From assembly GCF_037975245.1 (NCBI RefSeq), contig NC_092568.1:28673501-28737500 (forward strand): DNA of 64,000 bases. Direction: 5' to 3'. Below are positions 13,601-28,600 of the stretch, one piece after another. Within the stretch, counting starts at the first letter, position 1; the number at the start of each line of letters is the position of its first letter. The DNA comes from Apostichopus japonicus. Lineage: Eukaryota; Echinodermata; Holothuroidea; Aspidochirotida; Stichopodidae. Position numbers and translations under genes: made by a program. A model generated the notes under the pieces. The model made no database searches. It had not been told where the DNA came from and saw only the letters and a program-made list of their open reading frames with translations.

Positions 13601-16600
13601 TGCAAACTGGTGCAATCAGTTGGTAATTTCATACATCTTCATGTGCAAAGTGGTGTTATCAGTTGTTAATTTCATGCAGTTATACATTTTCATATGCAAA
13701 CTAGGGCAATCAGCTCGTGATTTCATACAGTCATTCATTTTTCTATACAAACTGGTGCAATTAGCTGGTAATTTCATACATCTTCATATGCAAAGTGGTG
13801 TAATCAGTTGTTAATTTCATGCAGTTATACATTTTCATATGCAAACTAGTGCAATCAGCTTGTGATTTCATACAGTCATTCATTTTCCTATACAAACTGG
13901 TGCAATTAGCTGGTAATTTCATACATCTTCATATGCAAAGTGGTGTAATCAGTTGTTAATTTCATGCAGTTATACATTTTCATATGCAAACTGGTGCAAT
14001 CAGCTTGTGATTTTGTAGTCATTCATTTTCCTATACAAACTGGTGCAATTAGCTGGTAATTTCATACATCTTCATATGCAAACTGGAGCAATCAGCTGGT
14101 AACTTCATTCAGTCCCACATTTTCATAAGCAAACTGGTGCAATCAGCTGTTAATTTCATACAGTCATACATTTTCCTATACAAACTGGTGCAATCAGTTG
14201 GTAATTTCATAGTCATACATTTTCCTACACAAACTGGTGCAATGAGCTGGTAATTTCTCACAGTCCCACATTTTCATAAGCAAACTGGTGCAATCAGCTG
14301 GTAATCTCATGAATTCTTTAATGTTTGTCCTCAACGAGATGCAAGCGGCTGGTAATTCTATGTATTCATACATTTCCAAGCAGAAAGGGTGCATATCACT
14401 TTTATTATGTTCCTTCACACACAAAGCTGAAGACTTAAGCAAGTCCAAAGATGACATCATCAAGCCAAATCTGCTTCACTATCCAATGGTTTTCTTTCTT
14501 TTCTTTTTATAATACTTACCTCCTGTAATGGAAATCTGGAAAACTCCATCTACATTTCAGAAAATTGTCATTGTAATAAACAAAGACAGTCACTAAAAAA
14601 TCAAGCATGTGTGGTTTGATGATGTCATATTTAGACTTGCTCAAGTCTTCAGTACTGTGTGTGAAGAAAACTGGTAACTTTGATATCAGCACATTGGATT
14701 AAAATGGTTTCTTAATAGCTGTTTTGGAAGAAGACTCTCCACCACAGCTATCCTTTGAGCCTTACCGGTCATCCAGTCCTACTGGCCTACTGAATAACAC
14801 CAGCAGACATGCCTCCACTTGTTCTCTGCTTGCTGGATATTGGTGAAGCTGATTGGCTAATAAATGAAAGACTCTGGACTTTAAGTAGGACTCGACGTGG
14901 TCCTCAGTGGCAACGTGGAAGTACACATGAATGAGCTGAATGAAAAGTAGAAAGCAACGAGACTGACACATTTCCCAGAATGCATAGGTTACACGGAATC
15001 AAATTTGTGTGTATTGAAACGATATTATCACTTAAATACAGAAGCGAAAAAGAGAAAAATACAGGAGTGATGCCACAACCAATAAATAGCCAAAGAGTAT
15101 TAACAAATTCCAGAAAGGCAATAACAGAGCATTGGGAAATGAGAAAATGTAAGTTATGTTTTATAAGTTGCACAGAGGATTCAAAAAGTGAAGAAAAGTG
15201 GTAAATTTGTCACAATCACTGCTAAAGTTTTAAAACATACTCAAACAGTCTGTTAACTGATCAAACCAAACCAACTATTAAATAAATCCTGAACAGATAA
15301 TACTGAATCTGGCAAACTACAAACTATAAATGTCTGAAAGGACACCCCCACTGTCTGAGAGTGAGCCCACAACCCCCCCCCCCTCCACAAACAAAAAACA
15401 CCCAAGAAACAGACACACTTCCAGTAGCAAAATAGAAATGTTACAACACGTAAACATTCCAAAGATGAAATAATAATGATGTAAAGACTCTCAAATATGG
15501 ATAACATTTGAGAAAACATCTCTCCTCCCCCCCACCTCCCTCCCCTATCCAACTATAATTGGATGCTCGATTCAAAGTCCTGTTGTATATTACTCTCGCA
15601 CCTTAACAACGCTGGTTCTTATTTGGCTTGAGTTATGATGAGCTAACACAATCAGAGTATCCAGTTTAATAACAATGCCCAGGATTTTTTCGAGATTAGC
15701 TTCGCTCTGTGACATTATGGCATCGCTCAACAGATCCAGCAAAGAAGAACTGAATTTGTTCAAAGAGGGATTCTTCTCGCTGGCGCCCAAACTGCTGAAA
15801 CTTGATAAATCTTGGTTGTTGAGAGAACTAGGAGTGGGTACGTCGGCCATGCTGAGGATGACAAAATCACCTCCTTCGCGAGGCTGTGAATCTGCAGAAG
15901 TGGATAGATGACGTAATTATGTTTAATCAAAGCAAATGTAAATATTCAAATGTGTAATTTTCAACGTGTTTGCCAGATAGGCAGGCAATTTCCAGTCACT
16001 AACTTGAAAATGCAAGTTTTCTTCTTCTTTAATTTCAAGCAAAAATGGTTTGAAATTTAACGGTATCTGTCACACTATGATGACAATATGATCATAGCCA
16101 AGTCCAACCAGACATATTTTACTCGTACAGGAAAATGGTTAAGAATATCTATGGTTCCTTACAGCTGTTGTTAGATTCCATGAGTATGAACGATACATGA
16201 AAAGCAAACAGGCTAAGGAAAGAAACAAGACTGGGAACAGTTTCACATGAAACTTACTGTTTTCCAAAGCCTATTGACCGAGACTGACAATCTCGTCTAA
16301 AACTTGAGTCAGCATTTTAGCTTTATCAAAGGTAAATGTTTGTTTTCTCTGACGCAGTTGTTGGTGTTAAAGATCATACAAGTACCACAGCTTCCAGGCT
16401 CTCAAACCTATGTACCTTTACCTTGGCAGGCTTTCTTACTACTTTTTCCGACTATATATGAAGTTGAATGTAAACCAACCACCACAAAATCACTTAATAG
16501 TAGTCTACAGCTGAACATAAAATTTCAAAAAATATAGAAAATGTAGTAATGTAGATATATGATATTCAAGAGAATGGACCTAACACAGGCTAGCACACAG

Positions 16601-19600
16601 GCCTAACGGTCGTAAACAAAACAGAGAGATCTGATTGGCCCATGATCTGTTGGGCAAGGCTTGCAAATTTTGAATGAAGTTTGTAGAATCTACGGACTCG
16701 TTAACAAATCTGGCAAATTTTATTCGGCTCAAAATATTTCACGACAGATAACTCAATAAAAATAAAGGTTATTAATACGAAAATTGCATAGAACGGTGTT
16801 ATTTTCACTGAGCTTTTAGGGCAGGAAGCTGGAAAAGTCAAAGTTAAAATTTGGCAAACACATATTGAGACTTGAAGTACTTCATGCTAGAGCTATAAAC
16901 TTCTATTCTTTCATTTTTTTGCTTCAAACAAGGCTGTAGGCAAGGGCTATCATTACCATGTCCAGACTGACTACTGATGCCTGATGGATCCTCAATAGTT
17001 GCTATGGAGTCTACAGTTTGATTTGCAGTGTTTGCTATGGAAATGGAGCTATCAGCATCCTTGTTGTCTAAGGTAGGGCTGTCTTGACCATTGGAAGGAT
17101 GATGTTCACTGGCATCCTCTCCTTTGATGTCCTCATCTTTGGCATCAGACAATTCCACACTTTGGGTTCTCGTTCTGCTCCGAGATGTCTGTACCACTGT
17201 CGACGAGACTGATGTAAAGTAAACATACGAAAAGGCATCAGACAGATACTGCTGGTGACACCAAGGTCATCCCAACCAGGTATTTAAAGGCATCAGACAG
17301 ATACTGGTGGCAATATCAAGGTCACCCCACCCAGGTATTAAAAGGCATCAGACAGATACTGCTGGTGACACCATGGTCACCCCACCCAGGTATTAAAAGG
17401 CATCAGACAGATACTGCTGGCGACACCATGGTCACCCCACCCAGGTATTAAAAGGCATCAGACAGATACTGCTGGCGACACCATGGTCACCCCACCCAGG
17501 TATTAAAAGGCATCAGACAGATACTGCTGGCGACACCAAGGTCACCCCACCCAGGTATTAAAAGGCATCAGACAGATACTGCTGGCGACACCATGGTCAC
17601 CCCACCCAGGTATTAAAAGGCATCAGACAGATACTGCTGGTGAAACCATGGTCACCCCACCCAGGTATTAAAAGGCATCAGACAGATACTGCTGGCGACA
17701 CCATGGTCACCCCACCAAGGTATTAAAAGGCATCAGACAGATACTGCTGGTGACACCATGGTCACCCCACCCAGGTATTAAAAGGCATCAGACAGATACT
17801 GCTGGCGACACCATGGTCACCCCACCCAGGTATTAAAAGGCATCAGACAGATACTGCTGGCGACACCATGGTCACCCCACCCAGGTATTAAAAGGCATCA
17901 GACAGATACTGCTGGTGACACCATGGTCACCCCACCCAGGTATTTAAAGGCATCAGACAGATACTGCTGGTGAAACCATGGTCACCCCACCCAGGTATTT
18001 AAAGGCATCAGACAGATACTGCTGGCTGACAAAACACATCATAAACCAAAACAATGGTGGCCACAGAAACTGTTGGTTAAACAAATGGTAACAATAGGGA
18101 GAAACATCCTATTAGGAACCACACAGTGACAACATCCAAAAGGGTGAAAAAAGTATGAGTGTGAACACTATGGTAACCATGGTGACCACCCTATGGTAAC
18201 CATGGTGACCACACCCATTTAGCACATATAGAGCTGCATGACTTACATTTATGCTGGTTGAAGTAGAAGCTGGAAGGAGCATGGCAAACAAAGGTGTTAA
18301 CAGCTGGATGTGTGGAGAGCAAGAAATCAGAAATCTCAGCCATGAGGTGAGGATCTGCTGGATCTGTAGGAAGCCCTAACATGGTCCTGATCAGTCTGAC
18401 AAGCCCTTCTAGAGAGGAAGGAGGAACTGCAGGAAGGTCATCATCATGCCTCTCCTATGAAAAAAAAAAAACAGTCATATATTTTTGTTAATTTAATTGG
18501 TAGGAAGAGAGATAAACAACAGATTCAGAGTCTTAATGAATCACAAAATACCTATTATTCTAATGTTTTGCAAAATATTAGCAGCAACAGATCACAATTT
18601 TTCACCATTTTTTTTTGTGATCCATTCACCATAAAGAATGTCTGTACTGCAGCCAGGCATAACATTTGATTTAGGTACAACCACAACACAGATATGAGTG
18701 ACAAGACAACACTGTAGCTTATGATAGCAGCCTCAAAATCTGGGAAGAGATATCAAGAAGGTGAATTACTTTGGATTTGATCGAATAGAGTTTAATAGAC
18801 ACAAAAAAAGGGCTTACATAAAAGAAAATTCACATCATTAATATATCATATATAATATATATATTAGAAATATTTTTTCAGGCCAAGAACAAAAAAGAGA
18901 AAAACTTTCCTTTTTCAGCAAGTTTTATTGCAGTTTTTGTGATCCATTCACCATAAAGAATGTCTGTACTGTAGCCAGGCATAACGTTTGATTTAGGTAC
19001 AACCACAACACAGATCGCATAATGTCACTGAATGCTTGCATGTAGACTTGTGCATGGTATGAAGTTGCACAAGGCACAATCTTAACCAAAGATATGAGAG
19101 ACAAGACAACACTGTAGCTGACGATAGCAGCCTCAAACTCAGGAAAAGAAATATCAAGAAAGTGAATTACTTTGGATTTGATCGAATAGAGTTTAATAGA
19201 CCAACAACAAAAAAGGGCTTACATAAAAGAAAATTCACATTATTTGAATTATTTTGCAATTTCTGAAGAAATATTTTTTCATGCCAAGAACCTTTTGGAC
19301 AAGTTTGATTGCATCCGACGAACCTTGCACATGACTAGCAGCTTCTGAACAAGGCCGACACTCTGCAGCTTCTCAAAGTTGAAGTGACGATGAGGGTGGT
19401 TGCGTTTGATCAGCATCTGTATGGCGTCTAGGAGGAGACAGAATAAGGATGGATCTCCTTGATTCCAGATCCTCCAGTTGAGGATCAGCTGGGTGAAAAT
19501 TTCTTCATCTTGCAGAATGCAGTCAGTCTCTCGATGTACTTTGTAAGAATCAGTTAGTGTACAGTAGTAAATGACAGCTGGGCTGCAACAACTATCAAAG

Positions 19601-22600
19601 AGAACCTACGACCAGATCAAAAATTATATATATATATAAATAACATAATATATATTTGCTGGATTACAACTTTCACGTTGAAAAAAAAATCTCCTGCAAA
19701 ATTGCAAAGTATATTGAGAGTCACTAAACCCGGTTTGTGATTTTTACAAGGATGAGTCTGGGGTAAAAAAACAATCACGGAACTTTGCAAAAATTGCGGT
19801 ATAGGCTCCAGTTTGCGTATGCTACAGTGTGTGAGGATAAGTTTGTGTCCCCCTGCAGGTTGGCTATCCATAGGTAATGAAAAACATGCGAACGATGAAT
19901 CAAAATATAGAACGCTGTTGTTAGAAATTCACGGTTATTAAGAGGTGTAAATCTCGGAGGTAGAAAAAAAATCACGGATATTCCGCGAATTTGCGGAAAA
20001 AGCTCATGCCTGTATTTTTGATCCTGATTTTGCAATTCAAATATCTTCATGAGAGATGCTGCACAGTTCTGTCAAGTCATAATTTGTGCATTTTATAAAC
20101 TAATAAATGATTTCTCTCTGATAAATGAGAGAATTGAATTGAATCATACATTATTGCTTGCTTTCACATTTCAGCTGTAATATAACGTCACTAAGAAACA
20201 ACAACAAAAATGAATAAGAAAAAAAAAACTTTTGCATGTCACACCTTCAAAAGTTCTGGTCCAACTTTAAATTTTGATGAGATCAAAACTTTTGCTAACA
20301 TTGAAGGTCCTGACATAGTTCTGAATTCAGAGGCAAGAGAATAACTTGAGTTTTGTAAAACCATAAGAAGTTTGACCGCATCAGCTTGGTGTCCGGGGCT
20401 GGGTGTGCATTCCACCAACTGAACAAGGAGAAAAGAGAACAATTGCAAATAGTAAAATTATTTAACATCTTGATGAACAATTTACATAATTCATCTAACT
20501 AGTCAAAAACCCTAACAACAGTCCTTAATCAAATGTTAGTTTTTCCAAAAATTATATATCTGAAAATATTTAATAGAAATCTTACTTTTTCCCTCCCCCA
20601 TACCATCCCCCTCCTCCCCCCTCCTTCTTGGTAGAGAAATTACAGTGACTCCAGCCAAAGAACACTACAAGAAATGGACAAAACTAACTCAAATTTCAAG
20701 TGCTCCATTATGACACTATCACTTGGTTTACCCATGCATTAATTTTACTACCTAGCAAAATGGTAACATTACAACCGAACAGACCACTTTAAAAGTACAG
20801 TGTATTTGTTTAAGGAGATTCTCACCTTTGCGAGAAAAAAGAGAAAGGTACTAATGCCGCCAATATCGTGGATGGCTTTTACGAGATGATGAGAAGATGA
20901 CAAAGGAATGTGGCAAGAGACAAAGGCTTGGATGACATCTGGGGACTGACTTGTTCCTTCCCTGGGAGATGATTTCCCTGGTAAGACCCTGCTCAAAGTA
21001 TTTCCCTGCTGGTGAGTTTTCTTAAAGATATTACAGTGGTGATGCACGTTGGGTGAGTATCCCAAGATTAATGATTCCTAGGTTAAAAGAATCAGAACCA
21101 GAGAAATGAGTAGCAAGTTTTCAACTTAATTTAAAAATGAGCAAAATAATCATTGGCTAGTCAACAGGACTCGTAGTCCTTATGGCAGTGTTCTGCAAAA
21201 CTTTCATGCCCAGGACCAATGATCTTCCATGAGGACTAAGCCTTCCAGACCACCACTCCTCAAAAATCGATACCACAGGACGCACAAGAGCTAGTTTGGA
21301 CTCCCTACTTGATGTTTCAAAAGATAAAGAACTTGGTTGGCCAGCTCAGAAAATTGTACATTTGGAATATTGCTTTTTCGATCCACTTAAGAGGGGCGCC
21401 AAATAGTTTGCATACCATTGGTTTGAAGCCCACTTTAGCCAATCATAATCAGTGTTTCTTTCAAAATGATTGACTTCCTTTAGGAACGATTGTACTGGGA
21501 TATAATAATGTCGGGGCAAGTGTTTCATGGTAGTCCGGTTGTCCCTGAGGACCGAATAATCTGATCAGACAACCGAAATCAGCAGTGGAGGTTGTCCGGG
21601 GGGAACGACAACTTGTTGACATCAAATTCACATTGCATTGTAATTAAATACCCGCAAACAGGTTAAATGATAAATTGTACATACTGCTTATCGTTACTTG
21701 TGCTTCATTGTTTTCTGACAACCAAACTTGCTGTTTGGACAACCAAAAAGTAAGACTTGGATGTCGAAGAGACGACCAGACAAACAAAACCCCTCAATTT
21801 TTGTCCTGCTATGTGATTACAAGAGAAACACTCAGAAACTCTCAATAAATGATAACGATGATTATGTACACCTTTGAAAATGATAACGGCTGATAATAAT
21901 TCAAAACTACAACACACCAGGTGTAGCAGTCTATAAGTATCAAATTCAATTCACATTATCCACCATTTTTTGGCTCTACTCTTTCACTAAATTTCAGCTA
22001 GATGGAATAGACTGAATGTGTTTTAATAGCCTTACCTTGAACTGTTTGTAATCAACTCCTCGTTTTCCATTCAGAAACTCCCAGTGTAGATCTGAATTTA
22101 TGTGATCGGCCTTGAGATGTCTGCTATAGAGGGATCTGGGCTGTGATCCTTCACAGGTAGAGAGACCGAAGTAATTTGGTCCGTTTGAATATAGATGAAG
22201 AGCCAACTCATTATTCAGGGTAGTGAAATCTGTTCAAGTTTAAAGACAGAAGCAAAATTTCATATTGGTGACTCCTCAGCAAAAAAAAAGAACTTTATTA
22301 TATTTGTTCTTTAGCTGCTAACATATTATCAACTAATAAAAATCATTGCCTTTCAACAGTTGTCGTGAAAGACACATTTTTTATTGAGTTCATCACAACC
22401 TAACGATGCCATAGTATACAGTTAATGGAAAGCTATTGAAGGAACCTCTGTCAGTTTAGTCTAACATCTCATAACCCCTCCCCCTCCCCCTGCCCATCCA
22501 CATCCAAATACAGAAACAGTTGGTGGTTTTCATATAAAGTAGATGACTAAAAGTGCAGAGAAATATAAGTATTTTTCATCATACATACAATCAAGAGTTG

Positions 22601-25600
22601 CAAAACCTTGTTTGGAACTTTCCCCTTCCAAAAAAAAAACAACCCCTAAAAAACTCATGATTAGTCCCACCATCCACTTAATGATGTGGTGGAGAGGATA
22701 GTATTAAGAAGAATGTTCAACTTCAGTAATGACACACTTTAAAACTTACCATTAAACAACATCATATTCCCAATTTGTACATTTCCAAAGCCCTCTTGGA
22801 ATGTGTCACATTCTGAACTCTGACCTATAAACAACCAACCATGTGATGTTGTCTTTGGCAAGGACCTCAGTGAGGTTTCCAAGGTGACCGGTTTGGGTAA
22901 CTGTCCATTCGTAACTAATGTAATCTGTTGGATGATCAAATGTACAAATGGCTGACATGACGCACGGTGTAAAATAATTTCTTCCCGAGAACCATTTCAC
23001 CTTAAAGCCAATTATCATGAAACAGGCAGAAAATCAAGTATAAAGCAAGACAAAAGATGTTTACAAAACATTGACTATTCTTGGCAAGGGTGACAGACAT
23101 TTAACCCTTGGCAACATTAGAAGATAGCCATAATGTACCACCAGCTTCCTATAAATATTCATAGCTCACAGATAAACTACTTACATGCCTTTTGATAAAC
23201 AATCTGATAAGAAATTAAGCATCCACTGAATATTCACGATATTTTGATGAGTGACGATGGGTACAAGGAATGGAGGATGCAGGGGTTGCTGTCCTTTGAA
23301 GGAGACACTTGAAATGGTGGAAAGAAGGACAGAATAAGGTATTTTTGAAGGGGTTACCTTTCCAAGAATCTTGTTGTTTTGCGAAGATTCCTCTTGATAC
23401 GTCAGAGCCAGATGACACCATTCACCCAAAGGTATTATTCCAGTACATTGCACCTCTGTGAGAACTTTGCTGTTTGATGACAGTCTATGAGTACATACAA
23501 GATAGGCATAATAATAGATAGAGAACACCCTAAACATTGCAGGAAAATTCCTTACTTAAAGATGTTGAATTTGTGGCAAAAAGGTATTTTCTCTTCTACT
23601 GATGATGTGTACGATACACAGAACAAGCTCAAAATTTTACTATGCTGTCAACGTTAATCTTGAAACTAAATGTTGCTTGGATGATTTATACAATGTGCCC
23701 AAAAAATCAAAACAATATTTGCATTGTTTGATTTACAATGAAGTTGTGAAAAAGAAAAAATGAAAGAAAATTGTGTGGCAGTTATCATGCCAGGCACTGA
23801 CATTTCATCTAATATTGATATAAGTGTAAAAAGCGTTAACTGTGTGAATCACAGGCTATGACACAGTTGAATGATTTAGGTTGTCTATATGTTTGTAGTT
23901 CTAAGCAATCACAGCTTACTATCAAGCTATTTCTACAAATGGGAGGCCAAGCGGGTGAAATGGATTTTTTTTTTACATTTTCATGGATATTCCCAGGACA
24001 GGATATCAAGATGGGGACATTTCCAGGGACACTCTTATCAGTCCTCGGGTTTCAATGTACTGTCCCAGAAATCAGAGACACCTGGTCACCTTATAGAAAG
24101 GACCTTTGAACAACAATAACAGCTTAACACACTTTATATGTACATAGAAAAACTGTTCTAGTGCTATTCATGACCCTCTTTACAAACACATCTTTCCTTT
24201 TTTCAATTGTTTTTACATTTTCATGCAAATTCCCAGGACAGAATCTCAATATGGAGACATTTGCAAGGACACTCTCAAACAATCCCCAGGCTTCCATGTA
24301 CCGTCCCCAGAAATCAATGATGCCTGGTCACCTTATATAAAGGACCTTTGAACAACAACAACAGCTTAACACATTTATATGTACATAATAAAACTGTGCT
24401 AGTGCTATCCATGAACCTCCCGACAGAATTCGTCTTCCTTTTATCCTCTTTTCTGTAAAAATTTTAGCCATTTCTAATCAGACAGGAATAAATATCAATT
24501 TTCCATTCTGTGGTCAACCAAAGCACTCAGCAGGAGCATGATTAAGAATTCGCTTATCATAGCCGTAAAATAAAGGCTTTTTTATCTAGAGCTGTTTATC
24601 ATGTAAACACAAAGCCAATCTGTGACCTTTATACACCTCATTACTTACTTACCTTAAGATTAGACATGATGGTCTAAATCCTGCCCAGACCTCCAAACAA
24701 TGGTGACTTGTTCCAACAGAGAATACATGGACTTGATCTTTGCACTTAATCTGATCTGTTGACCTAGAATCCGAACGTCCTGCAATATTTTGCGGAGATA
24801 GAATCAATAAGACGTTACTTAGCCCAAGTAATTGGTGCAATTGGTGGAAAATAATGGTCACCTAAATTCAGCTGCAGTGTGCGGAAGACAGGAAGAGGAC
24901 AGTAAAAGCAGTCCACCTGAGGATACTTATATTAGGCAATTACTGATTGAAAATGAATTCAATCACAGGTTAACAAAAATTGTTAACATCCAAACGGGTT
25001 CAGTTATGCTTACATGATGAAACTTGACCGAATTTTAATGGCAGTGAGATGAAAGTTTCATTGTTGGTTTGCAGGTTAGGCTAAAGTTTCATTGTTGGTT
25101 TGCAGGTTAGGCTAAAGTTTCATTGTTGGTTTGCAGGTTAGGCTAAAGTTTCATTGTTGGTTTGCAGGTTAGGCTAAAGTTTCATTGTTGGTTTGCAGGT
25201 TAGGCTAGAATGGGATGCAAACCAATGACCTCAGTATTACAAGTTCTGTGGTCCACCTACTAAGCTATCCAGCCCTTGTTTTTGTTTTTGTTTGGGTAAT
25301 ACTGCTATCTCTTTGTGAGGAAGTTCCAGTCTAGTCAACCTGTTCTTTCACCTTCCAAATTTGTTTATAAATTCTCAATCATTTGCATTTGTCAGCAAGA
25401 CAAAATATACTAATGTTGAACTGGATAAGGATATCCAAGGAAAGAGATTGACTGAGATTTGATAAATGTGGACAGCCATTTTCACTTTCGTGATCAACGA
25501 ACCTGTGACCTTGAAAGTTTAAACCCTCTTATCATGGTGTTATCTGATGCCAGCTTTTGTTCATATGACAAAAGGAAACACTCATGATTGAAAAGAAAGA

Positions 25601-28600
25601 GAAACAACATTAACGACTGAACATCAAACCTGCCAAAATGTTGGATAGGATTAGCCAGTTACTAGGTATTGATTGTAGGGCTTACGAGTCTTGGGCACTG
25701 TGTCAAAATGAAAATCTGCAGCAGCAGCTGCAAAGTCCCTGGCAGCGAGGCTGAATCAATAAATCAAACAACGGAGGATCAGGGATGTGCCCACGCTGGG
25801 CTGCACTGGGCCGCCCCGCTCAGCACTAAAAATTACCGCCCAGCACTGTCTTAAAAATCGTGAATCCCGCCCAGCACTATTTTCATCTAAAATCTCAACA
25901 TTCCTAACAATATATTTCACACAAAAAATTTAAAAATGTAAATTGTTAGCAAAACTAGTGTATGTGCTTAAAAAGCTACGCAAGTGCCAGCATTTGGCAT
26001 CTGAGCACCTTCAAAATTCAAAAACTTTCTCAAAGGGGAGGGGGACACCTCCTCCCCCTTAGACCCTCCCCCAGGACGGCAATCAGTATACCCGGCAGTC
26101 AGGAAATCCTGGGCACATCCCTGGAGGATATCCCGACAGACCAGCAGTGCCTATTGTGTCAAACTGCAGAACACAAGCATTATGCTGCAGCCCCCTCAGC
26201 ATCCTACTATTGTCCTTTAGTGAAATCATAACACATGCATCTCATTAACACATGCCTGGATGGATTTAACTAGCAGACACACAGCATACAGAGTCAGACA
26301 TTGATTGTGGGTTACCATTAGTGACGAGAATCTCTGATCAAACTCAAACAAGACCATTTTGCAAAGGCAAGATAAGACATTGGAGAGTAAATATATTATC
26401 AAACATAAGTACAAGCAAACTACAGCAATTAGCAAGTAGCCGTTAACAAGAGAGATACTGTGAAATGGATGTTATTTGCTACTGCAAAGTAAGTTGCTAT
26501 TTAAACCATGTCTGAAATGAATAGCTGCATATTCAATCTAGGTGGTACACTGTGAGTTGGGGCATCCATGGTACAGGTACAGTAGTCAGTTTTAATAGGT
26601 CCTATGGTACCATAGTAAAGAACTTTTGTTCAAAAGAGATGATTTTGGAACAGGCGCTGTATTCTTAAACGTTCTTGAAAGAAATTGGCAGTAGTACAAG
26701 ATCATATGCTTAAAATTTGATCCCTCAGCATTAACTTCACAAAATTTCTTAAGCGTTCTTCTAAATAGCATAAGTTCTTAACGTTTAGACACACAATTCT
26801 GCATCAATCACTTTTTCGACCATTTTGACCATCTTACTTTTGGATCCTTCTTTGGCTTTGCTGTATCTCTTTTCAAAGCTGCCACTTTTTCCTCTCTTCA
26901 TCACTGAAGTCTTTTTAGGTGACTCCTCCAGCTTCATCCACATGCTCATAGAGAGTCCCTTCGACAGGAGAGGCGGCCACTGCAAGACATTCTCCAAGGA
27001 GAGGTGCAGAGGGGCTATCTTTGAGATGTTGCATGAGGGTGCAGTCTTCTGATTGAAATGGTTCTCCTGTATGTGCACCTCTGGATATGGTTTGCTGACC
27101 ACTGGGAATGATAGACAATGATTGGGTCTGTCTTGAGTAGCACACGCTATGCTCAGCAACGTCTTAAGCAACTCAGGCTGTAGAGAAACAGACAAAGTCT
27201 CACTAAAATTTAATGAAAACACATTTCGTAACAAAGAAATAATAAAATATATTTTAAAAATGAAAAAAGAATAAGGATTCAAGAAAATTCCTCCCCAAGA
27301 TGCAAAAGACTGCATAAGGCACTGGTGTTGTAGAACATTAGTAAAATATACATGGTATCAAACTCTGTAGGCAAACATGGTGAACATTAGTACTTGCTTA
27401 TAAGCTTAGGCACCATAATCCCATATATATTTATGTATTAGGCTGTAACAAATTTGAAAGATTTACTTGTTTCTCTTTATAAGGTATAGTTGCATCTTAG
27501 TATACACTGTGTATCAAGTTGGCCATACAGCAAGATAAGTTGAAATTCAAGAGAAAAAAGTTATGATAGTTTGAAAGAAATATACCAAGATGTATTCTTC
27601 TTCAGTGTCACAGAGTTGCAGTAATCGTCTTAGCTGCATGGCAGTGATGGTGTTCTCGACGAGGACAGCTATAAGCTCGATGAGCAGACAACGGACTCCT
27701 AGAAAGAGAAAACGTATGTAAGGAAGAGACGACGAATACTATGGGCAGAGAAACTGAACTCCTCTGATAAATAATCACAAAAAGGAATTGGGTGAAGGCA
27801 CATTCAACGAAACGACATTCACATCGACCTCATTAATTCGAAGGAGCAAAGGAATAAAGGGGGTAAGAGGAAGAGCTGTTGCACATCTGTAGCAGTTACG
27901 AATCCATATGGCATTATTTACAGGGCTTGGATTAAGTTTATAGGAGATCAAGAGAGGTATCTGGAGACTGAACAGGATAAATGTTTGCAGGTTTACAATA
28001 TTATATCTGAACTTGGAAGGAGGACAAGTTGTCTTGGCCTGGGGGAGGGGTCTAAATTAAGGGAATCCCCTCCCCCTTCTGCTTGATGAAAAAAAAATTT
28101 TTTTAAGGTCATACCTACATAAAAACGGTACAAGAATAATAGTTAAAAATATCATCAAACGTAAGGCTGTTAATACTATATAATTACAACACGAAGGAGT
28201 GTTACTATGGAAACGTTACATTTCTCGGCTTAAACTGGAGTAGCTACATGGCCGAATCATTGTCAATGAAGTTGTTCTACTGTATTTTTTACAACTTTGT
28301 CAGAACTACATATTAAATCTGGACATTTTATAAAAATCTTGTAGATCCACCCTGAAGCTCACTGAGACAGAGAGAAGACACGTCCGGGATAATCCTTACA
28401 TATGTGGCAGACCTAAACATGTGCGTTTGATTAAAGTCCATATGCTTTGTTGAGATATGCTTTGCTGTGCTTTCTAGTCACTGTGGTCATGAGACCGTTA
28501 ATTAAAACATCACTTAAGCAACATGCTTACCGCCATCTCTGTTCTCAATGCCCTTCAGAACATCTGCATAATTATCCAAGATGACAGAGACCAGATCGCA

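Noticed and set aside
17228-18029. CRISPR-like array (regular 54-bp period)
   Set aside because: There are no unique spacers, the whole unit repeats, and it sits in a eukaryotic intron.
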